Below are positions 34,234-42,988 of a stretch of 64,000 bases of DNA, piece after piece (position 1 is the first letter of the stretch; every line of letters begins with the position of its first letter). The translations under genes were made by a program, and so were the position numbers. The stretch is from the NCBI RefSeq assembly GCF_000024985.1, contig NC_013523.1, positions 868,001 through 932,000 on the forward strand, in the 5' to 3' direction. This DNA is from Sphaerobacter thermophilus DSM 20745. Lineage in GTDB: Bacteria; Chloroflexota; Chloroflexia; Thermomicrobiales; Thermomicrobiaceae. The notes under the pieces are model-generated. The model saw only the letters and a list, made by a program, of their open reading frames with translations, had not been told where the DNA came from and did not search any database.

Positions 34234-35172
34234 ATGGACGGCCGGCTGCAGGTTTTCGCCGGGAATTCCAGCCCAGCGCTTGCAAACCGGATCGTGAGCG
34301 AGCTTGAGGCGCCGCTGGGGCGGGCGATCGTTGGGGCGTGGAAAGACGGCGAGACGCGGGTCAAGCTGGAGGAGAACGTCCGCGGCTCGGATGTCTTCGT
34401 CATCCAGACGATGAGCCGGCCGGTAAACCAGAACTTGATGGAGTTGCTGGTCATCCTGGACGCGCTGCGGCGTGCCTCGGCCGCGCGGATCACGGCCGTG
34501 ATCCCGTACTACGCCTATGCGCGGCAGGAAAAGAAGACGTCCGGGCGTGAGCCGATCAGTGCCAAGCTGGTCGCCAACCTGCTGGTGACAGCCGGCGCGG
34601 ACCGGATCCTGACCATGGACCTGCACTCCCCGGCGATCGAAGGCTTTTTCGACATCCAGGTCGATCACCTTCGCGCAACGCCGATCCTGGCGGCGCACTT
34701 CCGGCGGCTCGGGCTGGACGATCTGGTCGTAGTGAGCCCGGATTCGGGCAGCGTGGCCCGCGCCGAAGAGTTCCGGCGGCGCACAGGTGGGTCGCTGGCC
34801 ATCATCTCGAAGCAGCGGCCAGGGCCGGAGCGGGCCGAGGTGCTGGAGATGGTCGGCGACGTCGAGGGCCGCCACGCGGTTATCGTCGACGATATGATCT
34901 CCTCCGGTTGGACGCTGGTGAAGGCTGCCGAGGCGCTCCTGGCGCGCGGCGCGCGGAGCGTGCGTGCGGCGGCCGTGCACGGGGTCTTCGCCGGTGAGGC
35001 GATGCGGCTGATCCAGGAGTCACCGATCGAGAAGGTCTTTGTCACTGACACACTACCGTTACCGGAAGGGGTGTCGTCCGACAAGGTTGAGGTTCTGACC
35101 GTAGCGCCGTTGATCGCCGAGGCGATCATGCGGATCCATAAGGACCTCAGCATCAGCGCGCTGTTCACCTAG
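34234..35172 (+). CDS. prs: Ribose-phosphate pyrophosphokinase
   Basis: It makes PRPP from ribose 5-phosphate and ATP for nucleotide, His and Trp synthesis, 312 residues. The N-terminal loop holds AGNSSPALANRIVSEL. ILDALRRASAARITAVIPYYAYARQ is the catalytic region, and HSPAIEGFFDI, DSGSVARAEEF and the PRPP-binding VIVDDMISSGWTL are complete. It starts 7 bases after glmU. A palindromic hairpin (35210-35230) lies between it and the next gene. Confidence 0.96.
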   Translation: MDGRLQVFAGNSSPALANRIVSELEAPLGRAIVGAWKDGETRVKLEENVRGSDVFVIQTMSRPVNQNLMELLVILDALRRASAARITAVIPYYAYARQEKKTSGREPISAKLVANLLVTAGADRILTMDLHSPAIEGFFDIQVDHLRATPILAAHFRRLGLDDLVVVSPDSGSVARAEEFRRRTGGSLAIISKQRPGPERAEVLEMVGDVEGRHAVIVDDMISSGWTLVKAAEALLARGARSVRAAAVHGVFAGEAMRLIQESPIEKVFVTDTLPLPEGVSSDKVEVLTVAPLIAEAIMRIHKDLSISALFT

Positions 35173-35209
35173 AGCGCGCCGGGCGACACCCTGCGGGGCA
35201 ACCCCGCCA

Positions 35210-35230
35210 CCGATCGGGCAGACCGATCGG
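35210..35230. repeat. Hairpin between prs and the CBS-domain gene
   Basis: Two identical self-complementary CCGATCGG boxes (35210-35217 and 35223-35230), separated by 5 bases, can pair. Further GGAGCCC/GGGCTCC complementarity lies just downstream. Possible terminator or attenuator. Confidence 0.4.
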
Positions 35231-35292
35231 AGCCCGGAGCCCGGAGAGCTATGGGGGCTCCGGCTGGAGGGGATCCCAGGAGTTGAGGGGGT

Positions 35293-36567
35293 TTGAGTAC
35301 CGATAGTAGTTGGATAGAGTTAGCCGTCGCGGCTGTGGCGCTCCTGGTGCTAACCCTGGCTGCCTTCGTTGAAGCAAGCCTCGCGGCGGTGAATCGCGTC
35401 ACGCTCCGCGAGATGATCGAGGAGCGAACCAGTCCCCACCGCGTCCAGTCCTTCATCGAGCATCCCCAGTTGATCCGCTCGACGATGATCCTTGTCCAGT
35501 TGCTCGCGGCGCTCGTCGCCGGGGCGATGCTCACGCGTGTCTTCACCCGCGAGTTCCCCAGCTACGGCCTGTTGCTGGCGCTCGTCGTCGGGACGATCGC
35601 CCTGGTGGTCGCCGGTCGGGTGCTGCCGGGCGCGCTGACCGCCAGTGAGCAGCGGGAAGAGTCGCGCCGCCTGAACCGGCTCAGCGCGGTGCTCGCGGGT
35701 GCGGTTTGGCCGCTGACGACGGTAGCCGACCTCATTATCCGCCTGGTCCGGCGTGGTGCGCCGGGCGAGGCCGGCAACGGCGAGGACGCCGGCGAGGCGC
35801 ACGAGGGTGGGAACGGCGACCTGGACATCGAAGAGGACGAGCAGGAGATGATCAGCGGGGTGCTCGGCCTCGAGGAGGCGACGGTCCGCGAGATCATGGT
35901 TCCCCGGCTCGACATCGTGGCGGCGCCGCAGGACATGTCGATCTCGGAGGTGGTGGATCTGGCTCGCTCGGCCGGCCACTCACGTATCCCGGTCTACCGC
36001 GACTCAATCGACTCGATCGTCGGCGTGATCTACGCCAAGGACCTGCTCCGGTTCGTGAACGAGCAGGCGACCGGGGTCAAGCTGCTCGACCTGCTGCGCC
36101 CGGCGTACTTCGTGCCGGAGTCGAAGCATGTGGATGAGCTGCTGCGCGACATGCGGCAGGCGAAGGTGCACATCGCCATCGTCGTCGACGAGTACGGTGG
36201 GACGGCCGGCCTGGTGACGATCGAGGACATCCTTGAGGAGATCGTCGGCGAGATTCAGGACGAGTACGACCGCGAGACACCGCTGATCGAGCGGCTGGGG
36301 GCCGAAGAGGTGATCGTCGACGGCAGGATCGCGGTGGACGAGATCGCCGACATCTTTGAGACCGAGTTCGCCGAAGGGGAGACCGGCACGATCGGCGGGT
36401 TCGTGCAGAAGCGGCTTGGCCGGATCCCGAAGGCCGGGGAATCATTGCGAGCCGATGGCCTGCTCATCGAGGTGCAGGCCGTGGAGCACCACCGGATTCG
36501 CAAGCTCCGGGTGGTGCGCGTGCGTGAGGACGGGACCGCGGTGAGCGAAGAAGCCGGGGCAGCCTGA
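35293..36567 (+). CDS. CNNM/CorC-type membrane protein with CBS pair
   Basis: A protein of 424 residues from TTG 35293 (AGGAG about 10 bases upstream). The N-terminal DUF21 membrane domain has about four helices (ELAVAAVALLVLTLAAFVEA and MILVQLLAALVAGAML). Then the CBS pair, with TVREIMVPRLDIVAAPQDMS, SRIPVYRDSIDSIVGVIYAKDLL and IAIVVDEYGGTAGLVTIEDILEE, and a CorC_HlyC FAD-like domain (VDGRIAVDEIADIFE to IGGFVQKRLGRIPKAGE). Such proteins take part in Mg/Co ion transport or efflux. It overlaps neither neighbour but sits one base before the biotin ligase gene. Confidence 0.92.
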   Translation: MSTDSSWIELAVAAVALLVLTLAAFVEASLAAVNRVTLREMIEERTSPHRVQSFIEHPQLIRSTMILVQLLAALVAGAMLTRVFTREFPSYGLLLALVVGTIALVVAGRVLPGALTASEQREESRRLNRLSAVLAGAVWPLTTVADLIIRLVRRGAPGEAGNGEDAGEAHEGGNGDLDIEEDEQEMISGVLGLEEATVREIMVPRLDIVAAPQDMSISEVVDLARSAGHSRIPVYRDSIDSIVGVIYAKDLLRFVNEQATGVKLLDLLRPAYFVPESKHVDELLRDMRQAKVHIAIVVDEYGGTAGLVTIEDILEEIVGEIQDEYDRETPLIERLGAEEVIVDGRIAVDEIADIFETEFAEGETGTIGGFVQKRLGRIPKAGESLRADGLLIEVQAVEHHRIRKLRVVRVREDGTAVSEEAGAA

Positions 36568-36568
36568 C

Positions 36569-37105
36569 GTGAAGTGGCGCATCGAGCGACGGAACTCGGT
36601 CACCTCAACGATGGACGTGGCTGCGGATCTTGCAGGACGAGGCGCCCCGGCTGGAACGGTCGTCGTCGCTGACGAGCAGACGGCCGGTCGCGGCCGCCTC
36701 GGCCGGGTCTGGCTGGCGCCAGCCGGCACCTGCCTGCTCTTCACCGCGCTCTTCCGCCCGCCCCTCGCCGTGGCCCAGTCACCTACGCTGCTTCGGGACA
36801 TCGGCGAGCGCGTGGCGGCGGCCGTCGCGGAGACGACCGGTGTCCAGCCCACCATCAAGGAGCCGAACGACCTCCTCATCGACGGCAGGAAGGTCGCCGG
36901 GATCCTGGTCCAGACCAGCATCCGTGGTGACCACCTCGACTACCTTCTGGTCGGCATCGGACTGAACGTCAACCTCCCTGAGGACCTCCTCCCGGTCCCG
37001 ACTGCCACCAGTCTTCTCATTGCCACCGGACGTGAACATGACCGCGACGCGCTGCTACACGCGATCCTGCGACGCCTGGAAGAGGTGCCGGGGCTGGCAG
37101 GGTAA
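36569..37105 (+). CDS. Biotin-[acetyl-CoA-carboxylase] ligase, short form
   Basis: A protein of 178 residues from GTG 36569, overlapping the upstream stop region. The biotin protein ligase core is present: TSTMDVAADLA, VVVADEQTAGRGRLGRVWL (biotin/AMP loop, GRGRxGR), and IGLNVNLPEDLLP. The usual KWPND motif appears as KEPNDLLIDGRKVAG: Trp is Glu. The protein lacks the C-terminal SH3-like domain and any DNA-binding domain, so it is not a BirA repressor. It presumably biotinylates the AccB at 6826. Called birA-like only in function. Confidence 0.82.
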   Translation: MKWRIERRNSVTSTMDVAADLAGRGAPAGTVVVADEQTAGRGRLGRVWLAPAGTCLLFTALFRPPLAVAQSPTLLRDIGERVAAAVAETTGVQPTIKEPNDLLIDGRKVAGILVQTSIRGDHLDYLLVGIGLNVNLPEDLLPVPTATSLLIATGREHDRDALLHAILRRLEEVPGLAG

Positions 37106-37120
37106 GGCGCGTGTCGTATT

Positions 37121-37211
37121 GCGTGTTCCGTGTTGCGTCCCCCTCACCCCCGGCCCCTCTCGGACGGAGCCCACAAGGGGAGAGGGGAAACGGACGCAAC
37201 GCGGAACACGC
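37121..37211. repeat. Nested inverted repeats between the biotin ligase and mutS
   Basis: Outer 20-base arms 37121-37140 (GCGTGTTCCG TGTTGCGTCC) and 37192-37211 (complement with one mismatch) enclose a CCCTCACCCCC-type GC-rich hairpin (about 37138-37187) of the dispersed family. The outer-arm sequence GCGTGTTCCGTGTTGCGT occurs again at 63302-63404. Confidence 0.75.
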
Positions 37212-37230
37212 ACCACGCAACACTCCCCGG

Positions 37231-37258
37231 ATGACGTGTCGGTGCGCTTGCGTATAAT
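37231..37258 (+). promoter_or_regulatory. Promoter of mutS, start codon at the transcription start
   Basis: A perfect TATAAT -10 box (37253-37258) with ATGACG at 37231-37236 as a weak -35, 16-base spacer. The predicted start site is about 37265, the mutS ATG itself, so mutS may be leaderless. No Shine-Dalgarno site exists before this ATG. Confidence 0.6.
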
Positions 37259-37264
37259 GCCTGC

Positions 37265-39946
37265 ATGGCACAGGGTACGGCGAGGCAAGGGAAGACGGTT
37301 CGCAGCCGTGCGGGGAGGGGACGGTCCGGCGCGTCCGACCTCGTGCCGTCGCGGCGGCAATACCTCGACCTGAAGGCACAGCATCCCCACGCTATCCTCC
37401 TCTACCGCATGGGGGACTTCTACGAGGCGTTCGACGACGACGCGCGCGTGGTGGCCCGCGACGCGCGCATCACGCTGACTTCGCGTAGCTTCGGCCGGAA
37501 CGGTCGGGTGCCGATGGCCGGCATCCCGTACCATGCGCTGAACCACTATCTGGCACGACTCCTGGCGCACGGGCACACCATCGCGATTGCCGAGCAGGTG
37601 AGTGAGCCAGGCCGGGGGCTGGTCGAGCGGGCTATCACGCGCGTGCTGAGCCCGGGAACGGTCGGCGAGGCGGCGCTCCTCCCGGAGGGCGAGAACCGGT
37701 ACCTGGCGTCGATCTGCCCGTTCGGCGATCGGATTGGACTGGCGTGGGCAGACGTGAGTACCGGCGAGTTTGCGGTGACGGAGCTATCCGGGCCGCGAGC
37801 GCGCGACCAGCTTGCCGAGGAGCTGGCACGGCTGAACCCGGCCGAGTGCCTCGTTCCGGATGACGGGCGTGCCGACGACGTCGAGGTGGCGCATCGCACG
37901 CGGATGGAGCACTGGCGCTTCGAGCCGGAACGTGCGCGGGCGGAACTCACCCGACACCTTGGCGTACGCTCGCTGGTGCCGTTCGGCTGCGAGGATCTGC
38001 CTGCGGCGACAGCCGCTGCTGGGGCGATCCTAGCGTACCTGGAGCGGACCAACCCGGCGCTCTTGCCGCTGTTGACCGGGTTGCGGACGGAGTCCATCGA
38101 CGGATGGGTAGGGCTCGACGCGGCGACGCGCAGGAACCTCGAGTTGACCCGGAGCCTGCGAACCGGTGGCACGCGCGGGAGCCTGCTCGGGATGCTCGAT
38201 GAGACCCGGACCGCGATGGGCGCCCGCACCTTGCGCCGCCTGGTCGGCCAGCCGCTGCGGGATCTGTCCGAGCTGCAGCGGCGGCAGGCGGTGGTCGCCG
38301 GGCTGGTCGCGCGCCCCACCCTGCGGGCCGCGATCACGTCGTCCCTTGGTGGTGTGGGCGACCTGGAGCGGCTCGTCGGGCGGGTAACGCAGGGGCTGGG
38401 CACCGCGCGGGACTTCGTGACCCTTGGCGGGGCGTTGCGCGCCATCTCGCCGATCCTGGCTTCGCTCCGCGTCAGCGGCGACCCCGCGCTGGCTGCCTTC
38501 GCGGACGAGATCGACCCGTGCACCGACGTGCTGACGCTGGTCGAAGCAGCGGTCGAAGATGATCCGGAGGACGGGGCCCGCATCCGCGCCGGTTTCTCGC
38601 CCGAGCTGGACGCCGCTCGTGAAGGCGCCATGTCGACGCGCCGCTGGCTGGCCGGACTGGAGCGGCGCGAGCGGGAGCGGACCGGGATCAAGTCGCTGAA
38701 GGTCGGCTACAACAAGGTCTTCGGCTACTACATCGAGGTGACGCGGCCCAACCTCGCGCGGGTGCCCGGCGACTACGTCCGCAAGCAAACGGTGGCGACG
38801 GGCGAGCGATACGTGACGGCAGCCTTGAAGGAGGCGGAGGCACGCATCCTCGCCGCGGATGAGGAGATTGCCGCCCTCGAGCGCGCGGCGCTGGCGCGGC
38901 TGACGCGCGACGTGACCGCGGCGACCGGCCGGCTGCTGACAGCGGCGAACCGGCTGGCGCTGCTCGACGCGCTTCTGTCCCTGGCAGTGGTCGCCGACCG
39001 GGGCGGGTGGACGCGGCCGGTGCTGGAGGACAGTGCGACGCTGGAGATCATCGGCGGGCGCCACCCGGTGGTGGAAGCGAGCCTGGAGGGCGAGGCGTTC
39101 ATCGCGAACGACTGCCGTCTGGGTGGCGAGGCGCCGCGGGTGCTGGTCGTCACCGGGCCGAACATGGGCGGGAAGAGCACCTACCTGCGACAGGTCGCCC
39201 TCATCGTGCTCCTGGCGCAGATCGGCTCGTTCGTCCCTGCGGAGCGGGCGCGGATCGGTCTGGTCGACCGGATCTTCACCCGCGTTGGCGCGCAGGACGA
39301 CCTGGCGGGCGGCTCGAGTACCTTCATGGTCGAGATGCTGGAGACGGCCACCATCCTGCGCCAGGCGACCGAGCGCAGTCTGGTCATCCTCGACGAAGTC
39401 GGGCGCGGCACCGGTACGCAGGACGGGCTGGCGATCGCCCAGGCGGTGCTGGAGGATCTCCACGACCGGGTGCGGGCGCGCACGCTCTTCGCCACCCACT
39501 ACCTGGAGTTGACCGCGCTTGCTGAGCGGCTGGCGGACGTGGCCAATGTCCACCTGGCGGCGCTGGAGACGGACGAGCGCGTGATATTCCTCTACGCGGT
39601 GCGGCCAGGGCCGGCCGACCGGGCGTACGGCATCCAGGTGGCGCGGCTGGCAGGGCTACCGCCCTGGGTGGCCGACCGGGCTGCGTCGGTGTTGCGGGGA
39701 TTGACGGAGATGCGATCGGCACCGCCTCCTGCTCCCGCTGAGCGGGAGCTTTCGGCTCCCCGGGTGGCAGAGGATGGTGCGCCGTACCAGCTTACGCTCG
39801 ACGGCTTCACGCCTGCGCCGTCGGAGGCCGAGCGTCTGGCTCGCGCGCTCGACTCGCTGGACCTGACGGCGCTGACGCCGCGGGAAGCGCTCGACTGGCT
39901 GTTCGAGCAGCAGGCGCGGCTCCGTGGCGGAAACCCGCGTCACTGA
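37265..39946 (+). CDS. mutS: DNA mismatch repair protein MutS
   Basis: A protein of 893 residues. N-terminal mismatch-binding domain with YRMGDFYEAFDDDAR (the Phe-X-Glu mismatch clamp), connector, lever and clamp domains, then an ATPase domain: Walker A TGPNMGGKSTYLRQVALIVL in pieces, signature STFMVEMLETATILR, Walker B LVILDEVGRGTGTQDG, and ATHYLELTALA. The C-terminal 60 residues are family-like. It recognises mispairs and recruits MutL. The N-terminal basic 25 residues (TARQGKTVRSRAGRGR) are an extension. It is followed by mutL 22 bases after its stop. Confidence 0.97.
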   Translation: MAQGTARQGKTVRSRAGRGRSGASDLVPSRRQYLDLKAQHPHAILLYRMGDFYEAFDDDARVVARDARITLTSRSFGRNGRVPMAGIPYHALNHYLARLLAHGHTIAIAEQVSEPGRGLVERAITRVLSPGTVGEAALLPEGENRYLASICPFGDRIGLAWADVSTGEFAVTELSGPRARDQLAEELARLNPAECLVPDDGRADDVEVAHRTRMEHWRFEPERARAELTRHLGVRSLVPFGCEDLPAATAAAGAILAYLERTNPALLPLLTGLRTESIDGWVGLDAATRRNLELTRSLRTGGTRGSLLGMLDETRTAMGARTLRRLVGQPLRDLSELQRRQAVVAGLVARPTLRAAITSSLGGVGDLERLVGRVTQGLGTARDFVTLGGALRAISPILASLRVSGDPALAAFADEIDPCTDVLTLVEAAVEDDPEDGARIRAGFSPELDAAREGAMSTRRWLAGLERRERERTGIKSLKVGYNKVFGYYIEVTRPNLARVPGDYVRKQTVATGERYVTAALKEAEARILAADEEIAALERAALARLTRDVTAATGRLLTAANRLALLDALLSLAVVADRGGWTRPVLEDSATLEIIGGRHPVVEASLEGEAFIANDCRLGGEAPRVLVVTGPNMGGKSTYLRQVALIVLLAQIGSFVPAERARIGLVDRIFTRVGAQDDLAGGSSTFMVEMLETATILRQATERSLVILDEVGRGTGTQDGLAIAQAVLEDLHDRVRARTLFATHYLELTALAERLADVANVHLAALETDERVIFLYAVRPGPADRAYGIQVARLAGLPPWVADRAASVLRGLTEMRSAPPPAPAERELSAPRVAEDGAPYQLTLDGFTPAPSEAERLARALDSLDLTALTPREALDWLFEQQARLRGGNPRH

Positions 39947-39968
39947 AACCGCAGGGCGGGAGGGGAGC

Positions 39969-41705
39969 ATGCCGGACCACCCGGCGACCGTTCTCCGGCC
40001 GATCAGAGTGCTGCCGGCCCCGGTCGTGGCCCGCATCGCCGCCGGGGAAGTCATCGAGCGGCCGGCGTCGGTGGTGAAGGAGCTGGTCGAGAACGCGCTC
40101 GACGCCGGGGCGCGGCAGATCCGGATCGATGTCCAGGGTGGCGGACTCGCGCTCATCCGAGTCAGCGACGACGGTTGCGGCATCCCGGCGGACCAGATGC
40201 CGCTGGCCTGCGCGCGCCACGCGACGAGCAAACTTCCAGACGACGACCTGGAGCAGGTGCGCACCCTCGGCTTCCGCGGTGAAGCGCTGCCTAGCATCGC
40301 GACCGTGGCGGAGTTGACGCTGGTCAGCGCCACCGACAACAGTGGCGTGGGTCATCGGCTCGTCCTGCGCGGGGGTTCGGTAGCCGTTTCCGAGCCCGCG
40401 CCCCGTTCCCGCGGCACGACCGTGACCGTGCGCCACCTGTTCCAGAACGTACCCGCCCGCCTGGCTTCCTGCGGTCGACCTCAAACTGAAATCAGAGAGA
40501 TCTCCCAGACCGTCCGAAGGCTTGCGCTGGCGGCGCCGCACGTCCGAATGAGCCTCTACATTGACGGTCGGCTGACGCTCCACACCGACGGAGGTGGCGA
40601 CCTGGGCGAGGCGTTGGTCGCGGTCTACGGCGCCGCGCTGTCCGGACGCCTAATCCCACTCGGGCCGATCGAGGTGGCAAGCGCGCGCATCGCCGGGGTT
40701 GTGGCTGGGCCGGAGGTCACGCGACCGGGGCGCGGCCAGATCACGTTCATCGTCAACGGCCGCGCGGTCCAGCCGCGGGGCCTGCTGGCGCAGGTCGAGA
40801 CCGCTTACCGCCCGGTGCTCCCGCGCGGGCGGCACCCGGTGCTGGCGGTGACGATCGACGTGCCCCCGGGATTGGTAGACATCAATATCCACCCGGCCAA
40901 GCTGGAGGTCCGGCTGCGCGCCGAGCGCGAGATCGGCGCGGCGATCGGCGAAATGATCCGTGATGCGCTGGGGCGGCAACCGCTGCCGCTTCGTGCGGAG
41001 CCCGCGGTCGGCGTGGCCGCGCTGGCCCCGACGCTGGCGCATCTGGCCGAGGCACGGCCTGTCTGGGACGACGACGCTCCGATCATCACGCCGGGCCTGC
41101 CGCCGCTCCGGCTGATCGACCAGGTGCAGGGGCGGCTTCTCCTCCTCGAGGGTGACGATGGGTTGTACCTCGTCGATCAGCACCGCGCCCATGAGCGGGT
41201 GATCTTCGAGCATCTAGTCGCCCGTCACGGCGACGGTGGACCGGAGCCGGTGGCGCTGCCGGAGCCGTTGCTGCTGGAACTGCGTCCGGCCCAGGTGGCC
41301 CGTTTCGCCCGGCGGCTGGATGATCTGGCGGCGTTGGGCTTCCAGTGCGAGTCCTTTGGCGGGCGGATGTTCCTCCTGCGGGCGGCTCCAGCGCTGCCCG
41401 GCGTGTTCACCACGCCCGGCGATACGGCGCTCGCCGGCGTCGGCGAGACTGACGGGCTGGTGGCGGAGTTGGTGGCGCTGGCCGACAGCGAGCCAGGGGA
41501 GGGCGAGGGCTGGCGCCAGGAGTTGCTCGTGCGGCTGGCCTGCCGCAGTGCCGTGCGCCGTGGGCGGCATCTTGAGCGCCCCGCCATGCGCGCGCTCGTC
41601 GAGGCACTGGGTCACACCCGTGCTCCCGCCGTCTGTCCCCATGGATCGCCGCTCCTGATTCACGTCAGCGACACGCTGCTGGAGCGTCAGTTCGGCTGGC
41701 GCTGA
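39969..41705 (+). CDS. mutL: DNA mismatch repair protein MutL
   Basis: A protein of 578 residues; ATG 39969 has GGGAGGGGAGC directly upstream. GHKL ATPase motifs: IAAGEVIERPASVVKELVEN, DDGCGIP, ATSKLPDDD, LGFRGEALPSIATVAELT. The C-terminal domain has the endonuclease motif DQHRAHERVIFE (DQHA(X)2E(X)4E type, with Arg for Ala), ACRSAVRRGRHL and CPHGSP instead of CPHGRP. So it is probably a nicking MutL, consistent with absence of MutH. It is coupled to mutS. Confidence 0.96.
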   Translation: MPDHPATVLRPIRVLPAPVVARIAAGEVIERPASVVKELVENALDAGARQIRIDVQGGGLALIRVSDDGCGIPADQMPLACARHATSKLPDDDLEQVRTLGFRGEALPSIATVAELTLVSATDNSGVGHRLVLRGGSVAVSEPAPRSRGTTVTVRHLFQNVPARLASCGRPQTEIREISQTVRRLALAAPHVRMSLYIDGRLTLHTDGGGDLGEALVAVYGAALSGRLIPLGPIEVASARIAGVVAGPEVTRPGRGQITFIVNGRAVQPRGLLAQVETAYRPVLPRGRHPVLAVTIDVPPGLVDINIHPAKLEVRLRAEREIGAAIGEMIRDALGRQPLPLRAEPAVGVAALAPTLAHLAEARPVWDDDAPIITPGLPPLRLIDQVQGRLLLLEGDDGLYLVDQHRAHERVIFEHLVARHGDGGPEPVALPEPLLLELRPAQVARFARRLDDLAALGFQCESFGGRMFLLRAAPALPGVFTTPGDTALAGVGETDGLVAELVALADSEPGEGEGWRQELLVRLACRSAVRRGRHLERPAMRALVEALGHTRAPAVCPHGSPLLIHVSDTLLERQFGWR

Positions 41706-41863
41706 CGCGACGAGGCCTCCGACACGTCCGGCCCTGGCCGCGTCGGCTGCCGTCGCGTGTGTTCCACCGCGCGGGTCGCCGCGCTAAACTAAACATAACT
41801 GACGACTCGCGCACCTCACCGATCACCCGCATCCCAGGCTTGCAACGTCAGAAGGGTGGTCCC

Positions 41864-42157
41864 ATGCCGACCTACGTGCTGCTGATTAGCTGGACCGAGC
41901 AGGGCGTGAAGAGCGCCAAGGCCACGGTCGAACGTGCACAGTACTCGCAGCAACTCGCCCAGCGCATGGGCGGCAATCTGAGCACGCTCTACTGGACTCT
42001 CGGCAGTTACGACATCGTGGGTGTCGCGGAGATGCCTGACGACGAGAGCGTGACGGCGCTCGCGGTGGCGATTGCGTCGCAGGGGAATGTGCGCACGGAG
42101 ACGCTGCGCGCCTTCTCTGCCGACGAAATGGAGCGGATCCTGCAGCAGGTCCCGTAA
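41864..42157 (+). CDS. GYD domain protein
   Basis: A protein of 97 residues; ATG 41864 preceded by GAAGGGTGG. The family hallmark LGSYDIVGVAEMPDDES contains the GYD-like motif (here GSYD). N-terminal strand TYVLLISWTEQGVK and C-terminal FSADEMERIL are also typical. A small ferredoxin-like fold of unknown function, cytoplasmic. Confidence 0.82.
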   Translation: MPTYVLLISWTEQGVKSAKATVERAQYSQQLAQRMGGNLSTLYWTLGSYDIVGVAEMPDDESVTALAVAIASQGNVRTETLRAFSADEMERILQQVP

Positions 42158-42427
42158 CCGTCGCCGCCCGTGCGGCGAGGTGGGCGAGTGGCTCGATCCC
42201 GCCAAGGATTGTGGGAGAGGCATGCGAGAGTCGCCGGTTCCATACGTACGCGGCGTCGTGGCCGCGTAACAGGAGCCTCGACGCCGACCGCTCGCCGTTT
42301 CCGGAATCCCCGGGGCAAGCGGGTAGGCCGAAGCGTACGGAGTGCGGAGCCGGGCCGTGCATCAGGCCCGGCTCCTCGGTGTCGCGCCTGAGTTGGATCG
42401 GTAAGGCCGGTGGGGTGTTCGACGAGT
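42158..42427. other. Intergenic region with stem-loop, no gene seen
   Basis: Between GYD and the zinc-ribbon gene. It contains a perfect 11-bp stem at 42346-42356/42365-42375 (GGAGCCGGGCC arms). Part of 42175-42250 superficially resembles a tRNA arm but does not fold. It may be a bidirectional terminator for the convergent genes. Confidence 0.5.
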
Positions 42428-42706
42428 CTAGCGTGCCCCCTCGTTGGGGCCGACGGTCAGGCGTCCGGTGGCGATCAGCCAGGAGAGGAACTGCCACCAT
42501 TGCCGCTCGCGGTCGCTCGGCTCGTAGGGTTCATCGACGAACTGTGTCGCGCTCGCGCGGTACTGATCCAACCCACGCCCGGCTGCCCAGATCTCGCAGC
42601 GGGCGCAGAGAACAAGCCGGTCGTCCACGAAGCCTTCCACCTGGACGAGTTCGCCGCAGGACTTGCAGTAGCGTGTGAGCGTGTTGCGTGATTCCGGTTG
42701 ACCCAT
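42428..42706 (-). CDS. Small zinc-ribbon-like protein
   Basis: A protein of 92 residues; AGGGGATC lies before ATG 42706. Two CxxC pairs (YCKSCGE and LCARCEIW), at about residues 14-37, can bind zinc. The C-terminal half is aromatic and acidic (EPSDRERQWWQFLSWLIATG). No family recognised. May be a nucleic-acid or protein adaptor. Confidence 0.65.
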   Translation of the reverse strand: MGQPESRNTLTRYCKSCGELVQVEGFVDDRLVLCARCEIWAAGRGLDQYRASATQFVDEPYEPSDRERQWWQFLSWLIATGRLTVGPNEGAR

Positions 42707-42882
42707 GATCCCCTATCACTCGTGCTATCGGGTGCGACGCACGGCTAACCCGTCGTGTGCAGGTACCCGCGCCTCCAAACATGCGAAAACCCTCACAACG
42801 TCCGTCGGAGGGCGGCGGCAATGATACCGATGCCGGGCCTGTTTGCACAGGTGCGGTGCTCGCGGCCTCGGAGGTCCTGTGC

Positions 42883-42912
42883 TTGACCCATTTGTATGGC
42901 GTTCCCTATACT
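42883..42912 (+). promoter_or_regulatory. Promoter of the acyl-CoA dehydrogenase operon
   Basis: TTGACC (42883-42888) and TATACT (42907-42912) with an 18-base spacer. The start would lie near 42919, about 70 bases before the first ATG. A close match to sigma-70 consensus, both boxes 5 of 6. Confidence 0.75.
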
Positions 42913-42988
42913 GCGGCCGGTTGTGGGGGAAGGGACGCGCGCGGGGGCGCGCGTGTGCGATGCGCGTAGGCAGTGCCGGGAGGCGTTG

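Noticed and set aside
42170-42250. A tRNA-Ser-like stretch after the GYD gene (GTGGGCGAGTGGCTCGA)
   Set aside because: No acceptor stem pairing, no anticodon arm and no TTCGA-type T loop with a matching stem.
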